From Paragordius varius (lineage: Eukaryota; Nematomorpha), in contig OZ176052.1 in the NCBI GenBank assembly GCA_964247055.1, forward strand, positions 2,852,001-2,916,000: a stretch of 64,000 nt of DNA. Reading direction: 5' to 3'. The position numbers were made by a program, and so were the translations under genes. Shown one piece after another: positions 11,010 through 22,938 of this stretch (the stretch's first letter is position 1; each line of letters begins with the position of its first letter). The notes below the pieces were generated by a model, which saw only the letters and a list, made by a program, of their open reading frames with translations, made no database searches and had not been told where the DNA came from.

Positions 11010-14000
11010 TTGCCTTTAAAATTTATTTATTGGTTTTATTTTACAGTAATCATCTCCTTAATACTGATAAAAACCTATTCAAATTCAATCATTGACACCT
11101 GCTGTAAAAGCGGAAATAACCATGCCTTTGCAGAATCGGAATGTAGACCAATGTCTTTCCAGGTATTATCTTTTATCCAATATTTTACTAAAAAATAATT
11201 AGCTACATCTTGTAATGGGATGATTTTTATTTTATTTCTTTAAGTTATAATCAATATATAAAAACAGTATCATAAATGTTGGTAAATTTCCTTTATTGTC
11301 GGTCATATACAAGAGCTTTATATAAAAAAGAAACGGTTGAAACTTCATTTTTTGCAACAAATATATTTAATTATGGACATTTGTTTTATATTTGTGTCCA
11401 AAAAAGGGGGGTTATTATTTTTAACAAAATTACAAGATAGCTTATGACCAGCTCAATTTGCTGCAAAAATTTTTATTGTTGACGACCTAATTTTTGAAAT
11501 TTTGGGAGAAAATCAAAAATGGAAAAGTGAAAATGAAGGATAAATACAGATATTTAAAAAAATCATGATAGAACTTGAGATATTATGGTATTATCATTTT
11601 AGCAGATATTTGCAATTTATAAATAGCCTTAATAGTTTGGGTTTTTGTTAAATATTCATATAAAAAAATCGCGTTTAGACAAAATTTTTTTTATTATGTT
11701 AAAAAAAATTTTTTTAAATTATTTCCTAGCTAAACTTGCTACCAAAATCTTAATATTCGTATTTTCAGTAAAAAATATCAAAATAATTTTTTTTTATTTT
11801 TTCATTTTTTTGTCATCCGGTTTATGAGTGTACAAAAAATTTATACTGTTTTATTTTGGAATTTTACAAGAGTGGAAATCATAAAGTATATAATTTATGC
11901 AAGTATTGGAATATCAACCAACAATCCTTACAAATCCCTGTAACAGGTTTGTTTTAACACAAATTAATATGTTTACTAATTTGTACGGATTTTTGGTTGA
12001 TGTTCCACTACTTGTAAATCCTTTTATATAATTTATAATTTTCGTTAATGTATGACTCCAAAATAAAACAGTAAATATTTTACACTTATAAACCAAATAT
12101 AAAAAAATGAAAAAATAATTTTTTTTAGTTTTAATTTGATAATAAAAGTTTTTTTACTGAATAAAATATGAATGTTAAAATTAATAGTAAATTTAACTAG
12201 TAAATAATTAAAATTTTTTTTTCAATAATTTCATAATTATTTTTTGTCTTTTAAGGACGTAAAAACACTCATTTTTTATCTGAATTTTTTATATATACCT
12301 TAACTATATGATTTTAGGCTATTTATTGTAAATAGCTGCTAAATAAATATAATGACTATGATATTTTAATTTCTATCATTATTTTTTAAATATCCTTAAT
12401 TATCCTTAATTTTAACTTTTTGCCCAATTTTGATATTCTCACAACATTTCAAAAAGCAGGTCGTCAACAAATAAAAATTTTGCGGCAAATGAATTCGCTG
12501 GTCATAAGCTATCTGAAATTTTTTTTTAAATTTTCATAGTGTTGCTATTGTATTACATTGAATAACATTAATATGACCAACATTAATGTGCTTATTGTAT
12601 TATGTAAATATAATAAAAATGAAAAGACATAATCCACAGAAATCATTTTTTAGCCAATTCACATATCAAAATGGCCATAATAGATTTCATAGCTGTGGTA
12701 AAAACGACAACAAAAGCAATGTTTTAATAAATGACATATATAAACAAAAAGTATATGTAGGTTTAATAATTTTTTTATAAAAAAATAGGCTATATTGATG
12801 CATTATTTTAGTTACCACCAGGGATCAAAACTAACGATTCAACACTATGTAGGATTTCACAATTACTATGTTGCCAAAAATCACTAGCCACATCAAGATG
12901 TGATATCGCCAAACAATTTGTAATGGAACATGGGCTCAATACTAATTGTTCAGCTGCGTGGACCAACGAACTTTTATCAGAGTCTCAATCAGGATCTCAC
13001 ATAATCCCTGCACCGACAGTAAATTAAATTTAAAAAATAATTATATAATTCTTTCAAGTATCAAAAAAACAACTGGTAGTGGTTAAAACCGGATTTTTAC
13101 AAGAACAATCATTACGATTACCATGACAGCCGTGAATTTCAGTGTTTGGGTTTATTGCTTTAAATACATTGTATCCTTTTTTTTAAATTGAAAAGCTGGT
13201 AGTTTTCTCAATATGATAGTGCCAAAATTGAGAAACTTCAATTATGAGCGAACCAATACACTTTAACATACAAAAATGTTTAGAAATGTTGTGAATGCTG
13301 TAAAATGGGACTCCTAAGCTCAAATTCAAGTGGAATTTCTTGTGACGAACTTATGAATTTCGGCACATGTCAAAACGTAGCTCAAGAATGCTGTGTAAGT
13401 TGGAAAAATCACAAAGCCAATCACGACCTCAACGCCAAATTGGACCTACCATGTGAGTCGTTAATTTTATCTGTCCTAAGACATATATTTATCTTGAAAA
13501 TAAATTTATAATACATTATAAACTTAAACTATACACATAAGATCTAGCTTCTGAAATGCATTAAATTATGTGCGGCTGCGAAAAATTTGGAATATCACAA
13601 TTTGCTAAAATATGCTCACAATTATTTACTAGGATTTATTAAATTCAACCAATAAACACAAACCAGAAAAAATTGTTTTTAATTTGTTTGAAATTTGATA
13701 AAAAATTTATTAATGCCCATATATATATATATATATATATATTTCTAACCCGGCCCGGGACTTTTTTGAGTTAAATGTGGCTCGCAAAGACATTTGTTTT
13801 GGCCAGCTTGCATTAAATGATTTGATATATAACTGGTAGGATTACGTTTATTTATTTCTAAGGTTAGACCTAACGGAAAAAGTGATCCAACCGTGACTGT
13901 GACCGCTCATAAAACATTTACATATTGATACAGAATTTTATTTGATCTTTTTTATTCAAATTTTATTAAATTGAAATCGAATGGTTTATATATATATATA

Positions 14001-17000
14001 TACATATATATATATAAACCGATTTCAACGGTAACTTCATTTTTTTATGTTTTGTGAACATATATAATACATTTGCGGTAGTGTTGAGTGTATGACCATA
14101 AATGACTGCATTCATAAGCAGACAAGCCAGTCAATTATTATCTTAGATCGGTCTAAACCCAATCCTAATTTTTATTTGCCTATACATTATATATGAAAAC
14201 TGACTCAAAACGTAATTATTTCTAAATACATGTGTACTTTTTCAAAGTAGAGGAAAAGAAATTCGATGCTCGATGCTTTGAAAAAGGGATTTGTCACCAA
14301 ACTTGCAAAACACTCGGACCTGGAGTTAAACTTTGTAAATGTCCGCAAGGATTTTATAAAAGATCTTCCGATAACAAATGTATAGGTGGGTACATGTTAT
14401 ATCATTACGCAATTCATTTAGTATTATTATGAAACTAATTAAACATTCCCTCCTGCAATTTAAATTAGAATGTGATATTTTGCGTGAATTAACATTTTTA
14501 AGTAATTATAAGAATGACACGATATACAATTTAATATTAAACTTAATTTATAAATAAAATATTTGACAGCCTCTAAATCTTTTTTTCTAATAAAACAACC
14601 ATAAAAAACTTTTATTTCAAATTTGGTAAAGATCTGTAGTGAATTTATTGCATACCACAAAATTTTTAACAGACAACGTTAAAAAAAGGAAAAATTTTTA
14701 ATTTTATTAATTAACAAAAGTAAAAGATATATGAAATGCAACTATTTTAATTTTTTAAATGTGTTTTTTTTCAACAAAAAAGATATTAATGAATGCATTG
14801 AACGGGTTAGTAATTGTACTGCATTAACGGAAATGTGCATCAATACATTCGGTTCTTACAAATGTGTCCCTTTCATGGATTCATATTGTGAATCGGGCTT
14901 TCTTTGGAAACCTTTGTTACAACAATGCAATGGTATTTATTGTTTTTATATACTCAAAATATATTTGTTTTTTTATTTGATTAAAGGCCAAAAGAATCGG
15001 AAATGATAAAGTATGAATTAATTCCAAATTAAAGCAAAGATTATTTTTTTACCTAAGTTTTAAGTGATCATTAATCCGACAAACGAATTCAATCTTTTGC
15101 TGTATAATAAAAAAATGGCTTTTTAATTTAAATATTTTTTAAATTTCTTATTAACAAATTAGGCATCATTTTAAGTTAAAAATTTGGTACCATAAATTAT
15201 AACATAGTTTTGTGCTATTTGATTGTAGATATAAACGAATGTGAACACCCAGATCTTAACACGTGTGAAATTGGCATGAGATGCGAAAACTTACCAGGTT
15301 CCTATAAATGCAGAAGGATAATCGGTTGTGGGACAGGATATATATTGGACGTAAAAACACAAAAATGTCAAGGTGATTATTGCAATACAGTTATTAGAAT
15401 TTGTCGAAATCGGTAAAATTATGCTAAAAGAAAGTTTATATTTTAGAATTTAAGGATAAGTTTAAGGGTGTTAACGGTATTCTAAACTTAGAAATCCATA
15501 AACTCCAAATAATAATTAAAAGGCTTAAAATAGAATAAAACATTGCATTTTAGTTTATCTTAATCTACTTAGCCAACCAAAAAAATTTCTAAAAAGCCAA
15601 AAAATTCTGAAATCTTATTTCATTTATACATTCACGATGATATAGTAGGTAGAGCGCCGGACTCTTATATTACGTTTTATAGTTTGAACCCCGGAACTAC
15701 GCAATTTTTCTATCATCACTGTCAGCCCTGGGTAGGCGAGTGTTAAAGTCTTCTGTCCGGATACAATTTAGTTCCTTACCCTATAATAAAAAAAGGAAAA
15801 ACGAGACTCTAAACTGTATATTTTATTTATAGATGAAAATGAATGCGAAACTGGTACGCATGATTGTTTGCCCTCTTTTGAATGCATAAATACCTTTGGT
15901 TCTTTTCGTTGTGTCAAAAAAACATGTAATGTTAATTTTACCCTTGATGATTACGGAGAATGTAAGGAAAAAAGGTGTCACACAGGCTATTTCCTAAATG
16001 CGTTTGGAGAATGTCAGGGTACACATTATACTATAAATATTTATTATTATTATTAAGTAATTTTTATTTTATTGAGGTAAAAATTAAAATTATAAAGACA
16101 AAAGTAATAACATTATGAGAAATATTTTTTTCACGAAACTTGGATTATGTGAAATTCATTTCATCCTGAATAGCAAAGTATGAAATAGAAATTAATATTG
16201 TAAACATAATCAATTATGTATTTTACAATCGTAATATATAAAAATAAGGTTTAAAATGGGGGCCTGTTTTTTAAACTTTTGCGTTTTATCTGTATAATTT
16301 TTTTATCATCATTTCATGTATTCGATTTTAGATATTGATGAATGTATACACGGTGAAATATGTGAGGAAAACCAAATTTGTTTCAATATCCCAGGCTCGT
16401 ATGTCTGTAAGGAGGTGGAACCTCAGTGTGCTCCTGGATTTCATTTTGATATTAACATGAAGTGTATGGGTATGTAAACACTCTATAAATAAAAAGCGCT
16501 CAATATATGATTATATCCAAAGAATATATGGTATTAAAAAAAGTTGAGATTATGTTACGAGCACATTAATTGGTTTTGGGGAAATTAAAAAAACCAGACA
16601 TAATTAATCTTATTTTTCTTTGGAACCGTTTTACTTTTATTTTTTTCAAACAGCCTATTAACCAACTACGCCTAAGATAAGAAAACTTAAGCCATTCCTT
16701 TTCGAGAATGAAACCGTGCCTCGAAATTTTTTTAAAAAACAAGCTTTTTATCTAATCTTAATAATATAATAGATGTTGACGAATGTCGGTTACAATTACA
16801 TAATTGTCGAAACGGTCAAAAATGTTATAATACGAATGGGAGCTTTTTATGTGCCTGTCCTGATGGCTATATCTTTGATACAATTACTCAATCTTGCATA
16901 TGTAAATTCATTTAACTACTGTTTTTTAAATAAAAATTTCACATATTTTATATGTAAATTGGTAATTTTATTGAAATAACAATTATTATTGACATGTAAA

Positions 17001-18144
17001 TTTAGTACAACAATTATCAACAAGTCTTGTCTGTAAACCCGGATTTCAACTGTCCCATGATGGATCTACTTGTTTAGGTGCGCTTATTTTTCATTAATTT
17101 TTAATTAAATTCTTAACAATATAGCTAGCTAGCAAGCTATATAATTTATTTAATTAATTTTAAAACATAATAATTTAGATATTGATGAATGTTTAAACGC
17201 AACACTTTGTGAACATTATTGCCTGAATACGTGGGGATCATACGTTTGTGAATGTCGATTTGGATACAAACTCAATGAAAATATGCATAGTTGTGATGGT
17301 ATGTATGATATTATATAAATTTAGCTAAGTTTTTGTTAAAATAATTGTTTCAAAAAAATTTTTTTTATTTTTAAATATTAACGAAGTATTTTATTTTTTG
17401 AACGAAGAATTGGGTTAATATTTTAACCAAGTTTAGTCATATTCTAACTAGATAATGTTTAGCGAAAAATTTATATTTTTACTATATACCATTGTTGATT
17501 CTTGAATTCCTAATATAGCCATAATATTTAATGTATTTTATAGGTATGCATATTACTATATAATACGAAATTTCACTTAAATCAAAGTAAAAATATTTTA
17601 ATTAAGCCTTAAATTAAACTAAAAACATCAGGTATAAAAAGTTTTGTAAGTACAATGTAAATATATATATAAGAGAAAAATTAATAGTCTGCGCATTTTT
17701 TGGTGCAATCATTTACTCCTAAAAGGAATTATTAACTTTACCAATTTTAAAATTTTAATTGATAATGTGATAATTTTGGTTAGTTACGATATGATGCCGC
17801 CCATTATTACAGTCATGTATCCTTATTTTATCAAAAAAATTTATTTATTTTTTGTTAAATGAGTATTAATATTTGTTAAAGAATGGAAAAAAACATGAGC
17901 CCTATGGTATTAACAATATCTCATATTTATCAAAAAAGTATAAGAAATAATGATGAGCGCATTTTTTTTAATTTTTTAACAAGTATTAATACCCATTAAC
18001 GAAAAAACATAAATTTTCATAAAATAAAGGATTCATGACTGAAGTAATTGATTTTCACTAATTTCGATTTTTTATATGAGAATATATAGTTAAGTTTACA
18101 CAATATGGATTATGGTCAATTATGATACTAGAATACTTATATAA

Positions 18145-18178
<34 letters not shown>

Positions 18179-21100
18179 GATATTTTTAATTTATTTTTCG
18201 ATTTTTGACAATTCTAAGAGACTTTTCAAAGTGCCTTATAGATTTTCGAGAAATTAAAATATTATTGCGATTTTTTACTATTTTTTATATCTATATATTC
18301 CTATATAAAATATTAAATGTTTATCCATCATTGTACATTTTACCTATGTAACATATTTTTATTGGATTCAAAAACTTTAAATAACCATAAATAACATTAT
18401 CTTATAATATTGTATTTAAATACTCTGCCTCAAATATTTTTTAGACTAATCTCCCTAAGCTGACTAAACTATTATAGGATATTTATACTGTTAAATCATC
18501 AAGAAACTATCTTATATTATAAACTTTAAACCTTAAATATCGTTACAAAGCGCTTATAGTGCTTGCTAGATCCTAAATTTTAAATTTGTAATGAAAAAAA
18601 TTAAAAATATACGATAAAATAAAATTATACTGAAAATTATGCAAAATGATTTAACAAAAAATATAAAAATAATCTACCAACTTATATTATCGCCAGTATA
18701 AATGGGATAGAGTGCATATAGATAATTTAAACACACACCTTTATAGGGCAAAAAACTTTAATGAAAAATAAAACCAAAAAACAAAAATAATCTTAAAAAT
18801 ATTATGTTCTCATACAATTTGACCAATTTTCACCTAACGCAGTTGCTTCCTATATTTTCTGACACGAATGTTTTTTTTTAAAAGACACTCCCTTAAATGT
18901 AAACTGTTATGTTTAAATTATTTATAAAATTTTTTATCAAAATTATTTAGACATATTTTTAAATTATTTTTAATTTATTCAGAATAGTCTCTTATTTTAC
19001 ATACTTTACTTTTTAACTGCAATTATAAGACCATCGGTTTAATTTATGGATTATAAGGTGGTAGATATTTTATTTTAATTGTTTAATTTTAAATTTTCTT
19101 GCATAATTTGGTGAATTGTTCATTATTATAATTTGATTATTATTAATTAATTTTAATTAAACAGTTTTACAAAATAACTTCCAAAATTTTTAACCATTAA
19201 TAGCGCCATCGCATATTTCATATGCCAATATACCTTTTAACCCAATAACACATATATCTCTTAGTCCCCTTAAGCACCACTTCTTCATACCCAACGAAAT
19301 AGAGAAATAATTCATAAAAACTCCAAATTATAGATTCCTAAGTAAAGAAAATAGTGAATTAACTACGAATATCTGGAAAAATTATATCCAAGCCTAAAAT
19401 ATGAATAATAGTTTAATCATTAAATATGTGACGCGGATCATTGATATTTCAACAAATAATATAACTCTGATATGTGTTAAAGGGTTAAGCTGTTTTTTGG
19501 CATATTAAATATGCCATGGTGCTTTTAAAATGATGTTAAATGGATTTTTGACTTTCTCTTAATTATTTTGCTAGTTTTAAATCATAATCAGATTATAAAA
19601 TGTAAAATACGCCAAAACGTCATGCAAAAAATTTAGATACTCCTCAAATAAATATCATATTTAAGAGTGAATAAAATAAACTTAATTTGAAAAATCTTCT
19701 TGGTGTCTTTAACACTGCGATTATTATTGACAAAAGTTTAATTATTATCAGTGATTTTTCGTTCATAACATTATATAACGGAAATTAAAAAAATTAAGCT
19801 GAAATGCGTACAAATATAAAAAATATATATTTTAATTTTCGACTTTTATAGTAAAGTTGGAGTCTCCGTCGTAAAAAGGTGCCAGAAAGTTATATTAAGT
19901 TGTTACAAATAATGTACGAATCACACACCTCCAGGATTAAAACTCCACAAGGTTTATCAGAGCCCTTTTCAATAAAGCATGGAGTCTACCAAGGCTCATC
20001 ACTCAGCCCCTTATTGTTTATAATTTGTATGGACGAGGTAGCCAAGGTTGTTAATGTGAGTTCAGGATGGTACTTAATGTATGCAGATGACATAATCATC
20101 TTGTCTGATTCATTAATTGAATTAAAGCGAACGGTAAACAGATGGGTTGTTATGCTGGATCAATATGGTCTGAAAGTAAACAAAGCAAAAACCGAACTTA
20201 TTACTTTTGGGGGTCCACAACATGAAATGGTAGTTGATGATAGTTGGGTTCTGAAGGGTAAAGAAAGTTGCAAATATCTGCGAGCTATGTTAAGTGCAGA
20301 TGGTTCGTTAACTGACGATATTAATTTAAGAATAAAGAGCAGCTGGGTAAATTGGAAGAAAATTTCGAGCGTATTATGCGATCGAAATATTGATGTTAGA
20401 GTGAAAGGTAAGATTTACAGTTCAGTTGTCCAGCCCTCAATGATGTATAATTCACAGACATGGGGTGTCAAAAAATCCGAAGAAAGACAATTTAACGTGA
20501 CTGAAATGAAAATGCTCAGAATGATGTGTGGGGTAACTAGAAAGGACAGAATCGAGAATAGATTTATTCGTGGGAGCACAGATATTAAACCAATAGTGGA
20601 AAGAATGTCAAAAAATAGGCTACGTTGGTTCGGGCACATTGAAAGGAGAGATTCTAATTATATTGCAAAAATAATAGATGGTTATATAGTTGAGGGAAAC
20701 CGAGGACGTGGGCGACCTAAAACAAAATGGATAGATACAGTAAAAAGAGAGCTAGCAGAATACGAGCTTAATGCAGAGGACGCCATAGATAGAGTTTTAT
20801 GGCGAGACAGGTTGTATAACATGACCGCTCTCACTAGTGAAAACATTAATAATAATAATAGTAAAGTCTTTATCGAATTTCGATAAAGACTTTACTATAA
20901 AAGTAGAAAATTAAAATATATATTTTTTATATTTGTACGCATTTCAGCTAATTTTTTTTAATAAATTTCATAAATACAATGCGTAATTCTCTCAATTTTA
21001 ATATTATATAACGGAATTTTACAATTGTTAATTTTAGTTAACGTTTTTATTGCCATCAACATATTTGGTTTTAGACGTTAATGAATGTTACGAATTTTCT

Positions 21101-22768
21101 GGTCGCAATTCATTGTGTATGGGAACTTGTATCAATGCTATTGGATCTTTTAAATGTGCTTGCCCACATGGTTATATATTGTTAGAGGATGGTAGAACAT
21201 GCCGAGGTTTACAATCTATTTTAAACGCTAAATAAAGCCTTATTTAAGGCTAAAACGTAAAATCAAAGTTGAAACCAACCTATATATTTTTATGATAAAA
21301 ACCTTTCGATTTTTTAAAATTGCTTAATTTTCCGATAAAATTATACATTTGTGTAAATATAATTAAACTGTTTTCATGCACATAAGACAGATTTTTTTTG
21401 GATATATTTGAATCAGTTTAACTTATAATATAAGATAAAGTTTTTTTAATTAAAATAATTTTTTTTTAAAAAAAATACGAAAGATATTGATGAATGTCTC
21501 CAAGGAACGGTATGCGATCAAGATCAAATATGCATTAATACTCGAGGAAGTTATGCTTGTCGGGGCGTGATTTGTCCACCCAATTATTCTTTGAGATTAA
21601 TGGGAACAAGGTAAATATTTTGAATAACCCACAAAAAAGTCAAAACTTTTAAAAAAGTTAGGTCAAACAAAAGCATTCAATTTAAAATCAGAAAAAATGG
21701 AGTTAATCAAAGTATTTTAAATCAGAATCAAAGAGAAAATTTGGATAATTTTAGCTTAAATTAATATTATTTTCATTGGTTGTTTTATGCTATGTCTAGG
21801 TAGATATGCATGATGATTTTCATTAATAAAAACTTTTCATTTCAAGGATCATATATATATTATAATTTTTCGTACTTAAATATTGTTAGGGTTTTTCAAA
21901 CGTATATATTTTTAATATTTCATTTTTATAGGTTGCAAGACAAAGGCTACATGTGTGAAAAAGATTGCTTGTCCAATGATTTAACTTGCCAATACAATGA
22001 AGTATTAACTTATCGATATCAATTTATAACGTTGCCATCAATCACAAAGTTGTATGAACCAATCTCTATTGCGAGCATATTTCCCGTTATTAATACAGAA
22101 AAAATGAGGATATTTTGTGGTATAGGTTCTGGAAATTATGGTGGATTTTTCGATATAGTCACCTCACCAAACAATTCATGTAACAATTTTGATATTATGC
22201 TCTTTTTTCACATATTTGATTTTTTTAAACATTGTAAATTTTCACTTCAATTAAGTGGTTTAATTTAATTATGTTTAAGTTAGCCAAATACAGTATGCAT
22301 TTTGATGGTTGCTTATTTCACATTTAGGGGAATTTACAATACAGTAGTGTATGGAAAAAACAACAAAATGTTGAATAAACAATTTTTCTATCTTTTTTCC
22401 ATACACTCTTGTGTTTCAAATTGCCCTACTATAGTGTAAAATAAGCAACCATTAAAATGCATACTGTGAATAGTGTTCAATAAGGTTGATTCATTTTTTC
22501 TTATTAGTGAATAAAGTTTACGAAAAATTGTTCTTTTTAGATAATAAAAAATAATTTTTTACATTTTTTTCAAACTTTTGATTGTAATAATTAAATTAAT
22601 GTCAAATATTTATATTAAGGTCAATTTCGATTGGTACAACCAGTTATGGGATCATATGATGAAATAATTCACGTTAAAATGGATGTAACTAGTATAAACC
22701 AAACACCCAGACGTCAAATAACTCACATGTTTATTTTAAATATTTTCGTTTCTAAATACAAATATTAA
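11010..22768 (+). CDS. FBLN1: Fibulin-1 (extracellular matrix glycoprotein), 15 exons, complete
   Basis: Exons: 11010-11162, 12812-13018, 13284-13452, 14248-14385, 14783-14932, 15229-15372, 15833-16018, 16332-16469, 16773-16901, 17006-17077, 17179-17298, 21075-21206, 21484-21610, 21932-22179, 22620-22768. They sum to 2262 nt and close in frame (753 aa; human fibulin-1 is about 700). Order: signal peptide (about residues 1-25); anaphylatoxin-like region with [19 protein letters not shown] and KCCECCKMG (exons 1-3); a first EGF (exon 4, [12 protein letters not shown]); eight D(I/V)(N/D)EC-type calcium-binding EGFs in phase-1 exons (exon 7 reads DENEC); and the fibulin-type C-terminal module, exons 14-15, ending [24 protein letters not shown]. 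Nine EGF modules match fibulin-1. Exons 7 and 10 each add one extra C5-C6-like loop. Secreted; bridges matrix and basement-membrane proteins. Confidence 0.93.
11391..12510. mobile_element. Foldback element family A, copy 3, in fibulin-1 intron 1
   Basis: This is the most complete copy. The left arm runs from about 11,391 with GATAGCTTATGACCAGC and GTTGACGACCTA; the right arm ends about 12,510 with GGTCGTCAAC..CATTTGC..GCTGGTCATAAGCTATC. The centre is a nested inverted pair, ATATCAACCAACAATCC and GGATTTTTGGTTGATGTTCC. It fills about two thirds of intron 1 (11,163-12,811). No transposase. Confidence 0.75.
13719..13741. repeat. (AT)n microsatellite
   Basis: An uninterrupted AT run in fibulin-1 intron 3. 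The following CCCGGCCCGGGAC and TGTGGCTCGC blocks look like a hAT-MITE remnant, but no second end was found. Confidence 0.7.
13971..14027. repeat. Short AT-rich palindrome
   Basis: TTGAAATCG..GGTTTATATATA pairs with TATATATAAACCGATTTCAA around an ACATA centre. It lies in fibulin-1 intron 3 and is probably a small MITE or microsatellite-derived hairpin. Confidence 0.55.
15632..15800 (+). mobile_element. tRNA-derived SINE (tRNA-Lys-like head) in fibulin-1 intron 6
   Basis: The head resembles a tRNA: an A-box-like TAGTAGGTAGAGCG at about 15,643, then GCCGGACTCTTATAT with CTT at the anticodon position, and a degenerate B box AGTTTGAACCCC at 15,681-15,692. A non-tRNA body follows (CTGTCAGCCCTGGGTAGGCG near 15,720) and an A-rich end (ATAATAAAAAAAGG, about 15,785). 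That architecture is of a SINE rather than a working tRNA gene, because the stems pair poorly and the B box departs from GGTTCGANNCC. No target duplication was identified. Confidence 0.6.
17299..19780. other. Fibulin-1 intron 11, left part
   Basis: AT-rich intronic DNA with an (AT)n tract at 18,148-18,177. I see no exon: the flanking exons 11 and 12 join in phase without one. No clear transposon end before the MITE at 19,781. Confidence 0.5.
18148..18177. repeat. (AT)n microsatellite
   Basis: A pure TA run of about 30 bp inside fibulin-1 intron 11. Confidence 0.8.
19857..20857 (+). mobile_element. 5'-truncated LINE inserted in the MITE
   Basis: Flanked by the 9-bp duplication ATAGTAAAG (19,848-19,856 and 20,858-20,866) and ending in a short (AAT)n tail, both typical of target-primed reverse transcription. 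Only the 3' part of the reverse-transcriptase ORF remains. A second copy lies at 43,087-43,699 on the minus strand. It is of RTE-like aspect; clade assignment is by recollection of the C-terminal motif only. Confidence 0.8.
19879..20857 (+). pseudogene. LINE reverse transcriptase, C-terminal part (5'-truncated)
   Basis: The frame is open for about 330 codons, and its last codons read through the tail into MITE sequence to a TGA at 20,884-20,886. Visible motifs: [17 protein letters not shown] (RT motif 4), [11 protein letters not shown] (the YADD catalytic box), and the C-terminal segment [33 protein letters not shown] and [17 protein letters not shown], which is characteristic of RTE-like and related animal LINEs. 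The N-terminal endonuclease and early RT motifs are absent, so it is a dead, 5'-truncated insertion. The long uninterrupted frame argues for recent insertion. It lies sense-strand within fibulin-1 intron 11. Confidence 0.88.
22289..22467. mobile_element. Short MITE in the last fibulin-1 intron
   Basis: Inverted ends CAGTATGCATTTTGATGG and CAGTATGCATTTTAATGG continue inward (GTTGCTTATTT, GTGTATGGAAAAAA on each arm) around a short centre. It is about 180 bp and fills much of intron 14 (22,180-22,619). No target duplication is clear. Confidence 0.75.
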
Positions 22769-22922
22769 TTAAAATATATTTCTTTTTCTACATCAATTAA
22801 CAATATTGACAATCTCACCATTGATGATTAAAAATGTTTTTTTTTCAAATTTCTTAATTTGTATGTATATAATAAAATAACTCATTTGACTAAAAATATT
22901 TGCAACTTTCATCGTTTCAAAT

Positions 22923-22938
22923 AATAAATAAATTTATT
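22923..22938. terminator. Back-to-back polyadenylation signals of fibulin-1 and EIF2B4
   Basis: Two overlapping AATAAA hexamers on the plus strand (22,923-22,928 and 22,927-22,932) abut TTTATT (22,933-22,938), which is AATAAA on the minus strand. This palindrome lies 155 bp past the fibulin-1 stop and about 196 bp past the EIF2B4 stop, so one site could serve both convergent genes. Confidence 0.5.

Larger units (their letters stand above)
19781..20969. mobile_element. Near-perfect foldback MITE interrupted by a LINE
   Basis: The left arm (19,781-19,856) and right arm (about 20,867-20,969) are inverted copies sharing GCTGAAATGCGTACAAATAT, AAAAAATATATATTTTAATT and CTTTTATAGTAAAG. If the LINE at 19,857-20,857 and one copy of its 9-bp target duplication are removed, the centre is an uninterrupted palindrome around TTATCGAATTTCGATAA. 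The arms are nearly identical, so the MITE was young when the LINE entered. Its superfamily is unknown. Confidence 0.8.

Noticed and set aside
11010-11060. Splice acceptor (TTTTACAG) inside fibulin-1 exon 1 as the true exon start
   Set aside because: The frame through it encodes a good signal peptide from ATG 11,010, so no intron is needed, though a 5' exon cannot be excluded.
12586-12780. Small open frame [15 protein letters not shown]...
   Set aside because: It lies within fibulin-1 intron 1 just before exon 2, with no signal of coding use.
15632-15705. Functional tRNA-Lys(CTT) gene
   Set aside because: Stems pair poorly and the B box deviates; the downstream body and A-rich tail fit a SINE better.
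20415-20639. Minus-strand open frame inside the LINE, with a similar one at 43,301-43,540 (+)
   Set aside because: Both are antisense shadows of the same LINE reverse-transcriptase segment.
21810-21931. Extended N-terminal part of the open frame ending at 22,268
   Set aside because: This part is intron 13 of fibulin-1; the real exon starts at 21,932 after TTTTATAG and ends at 22,179.
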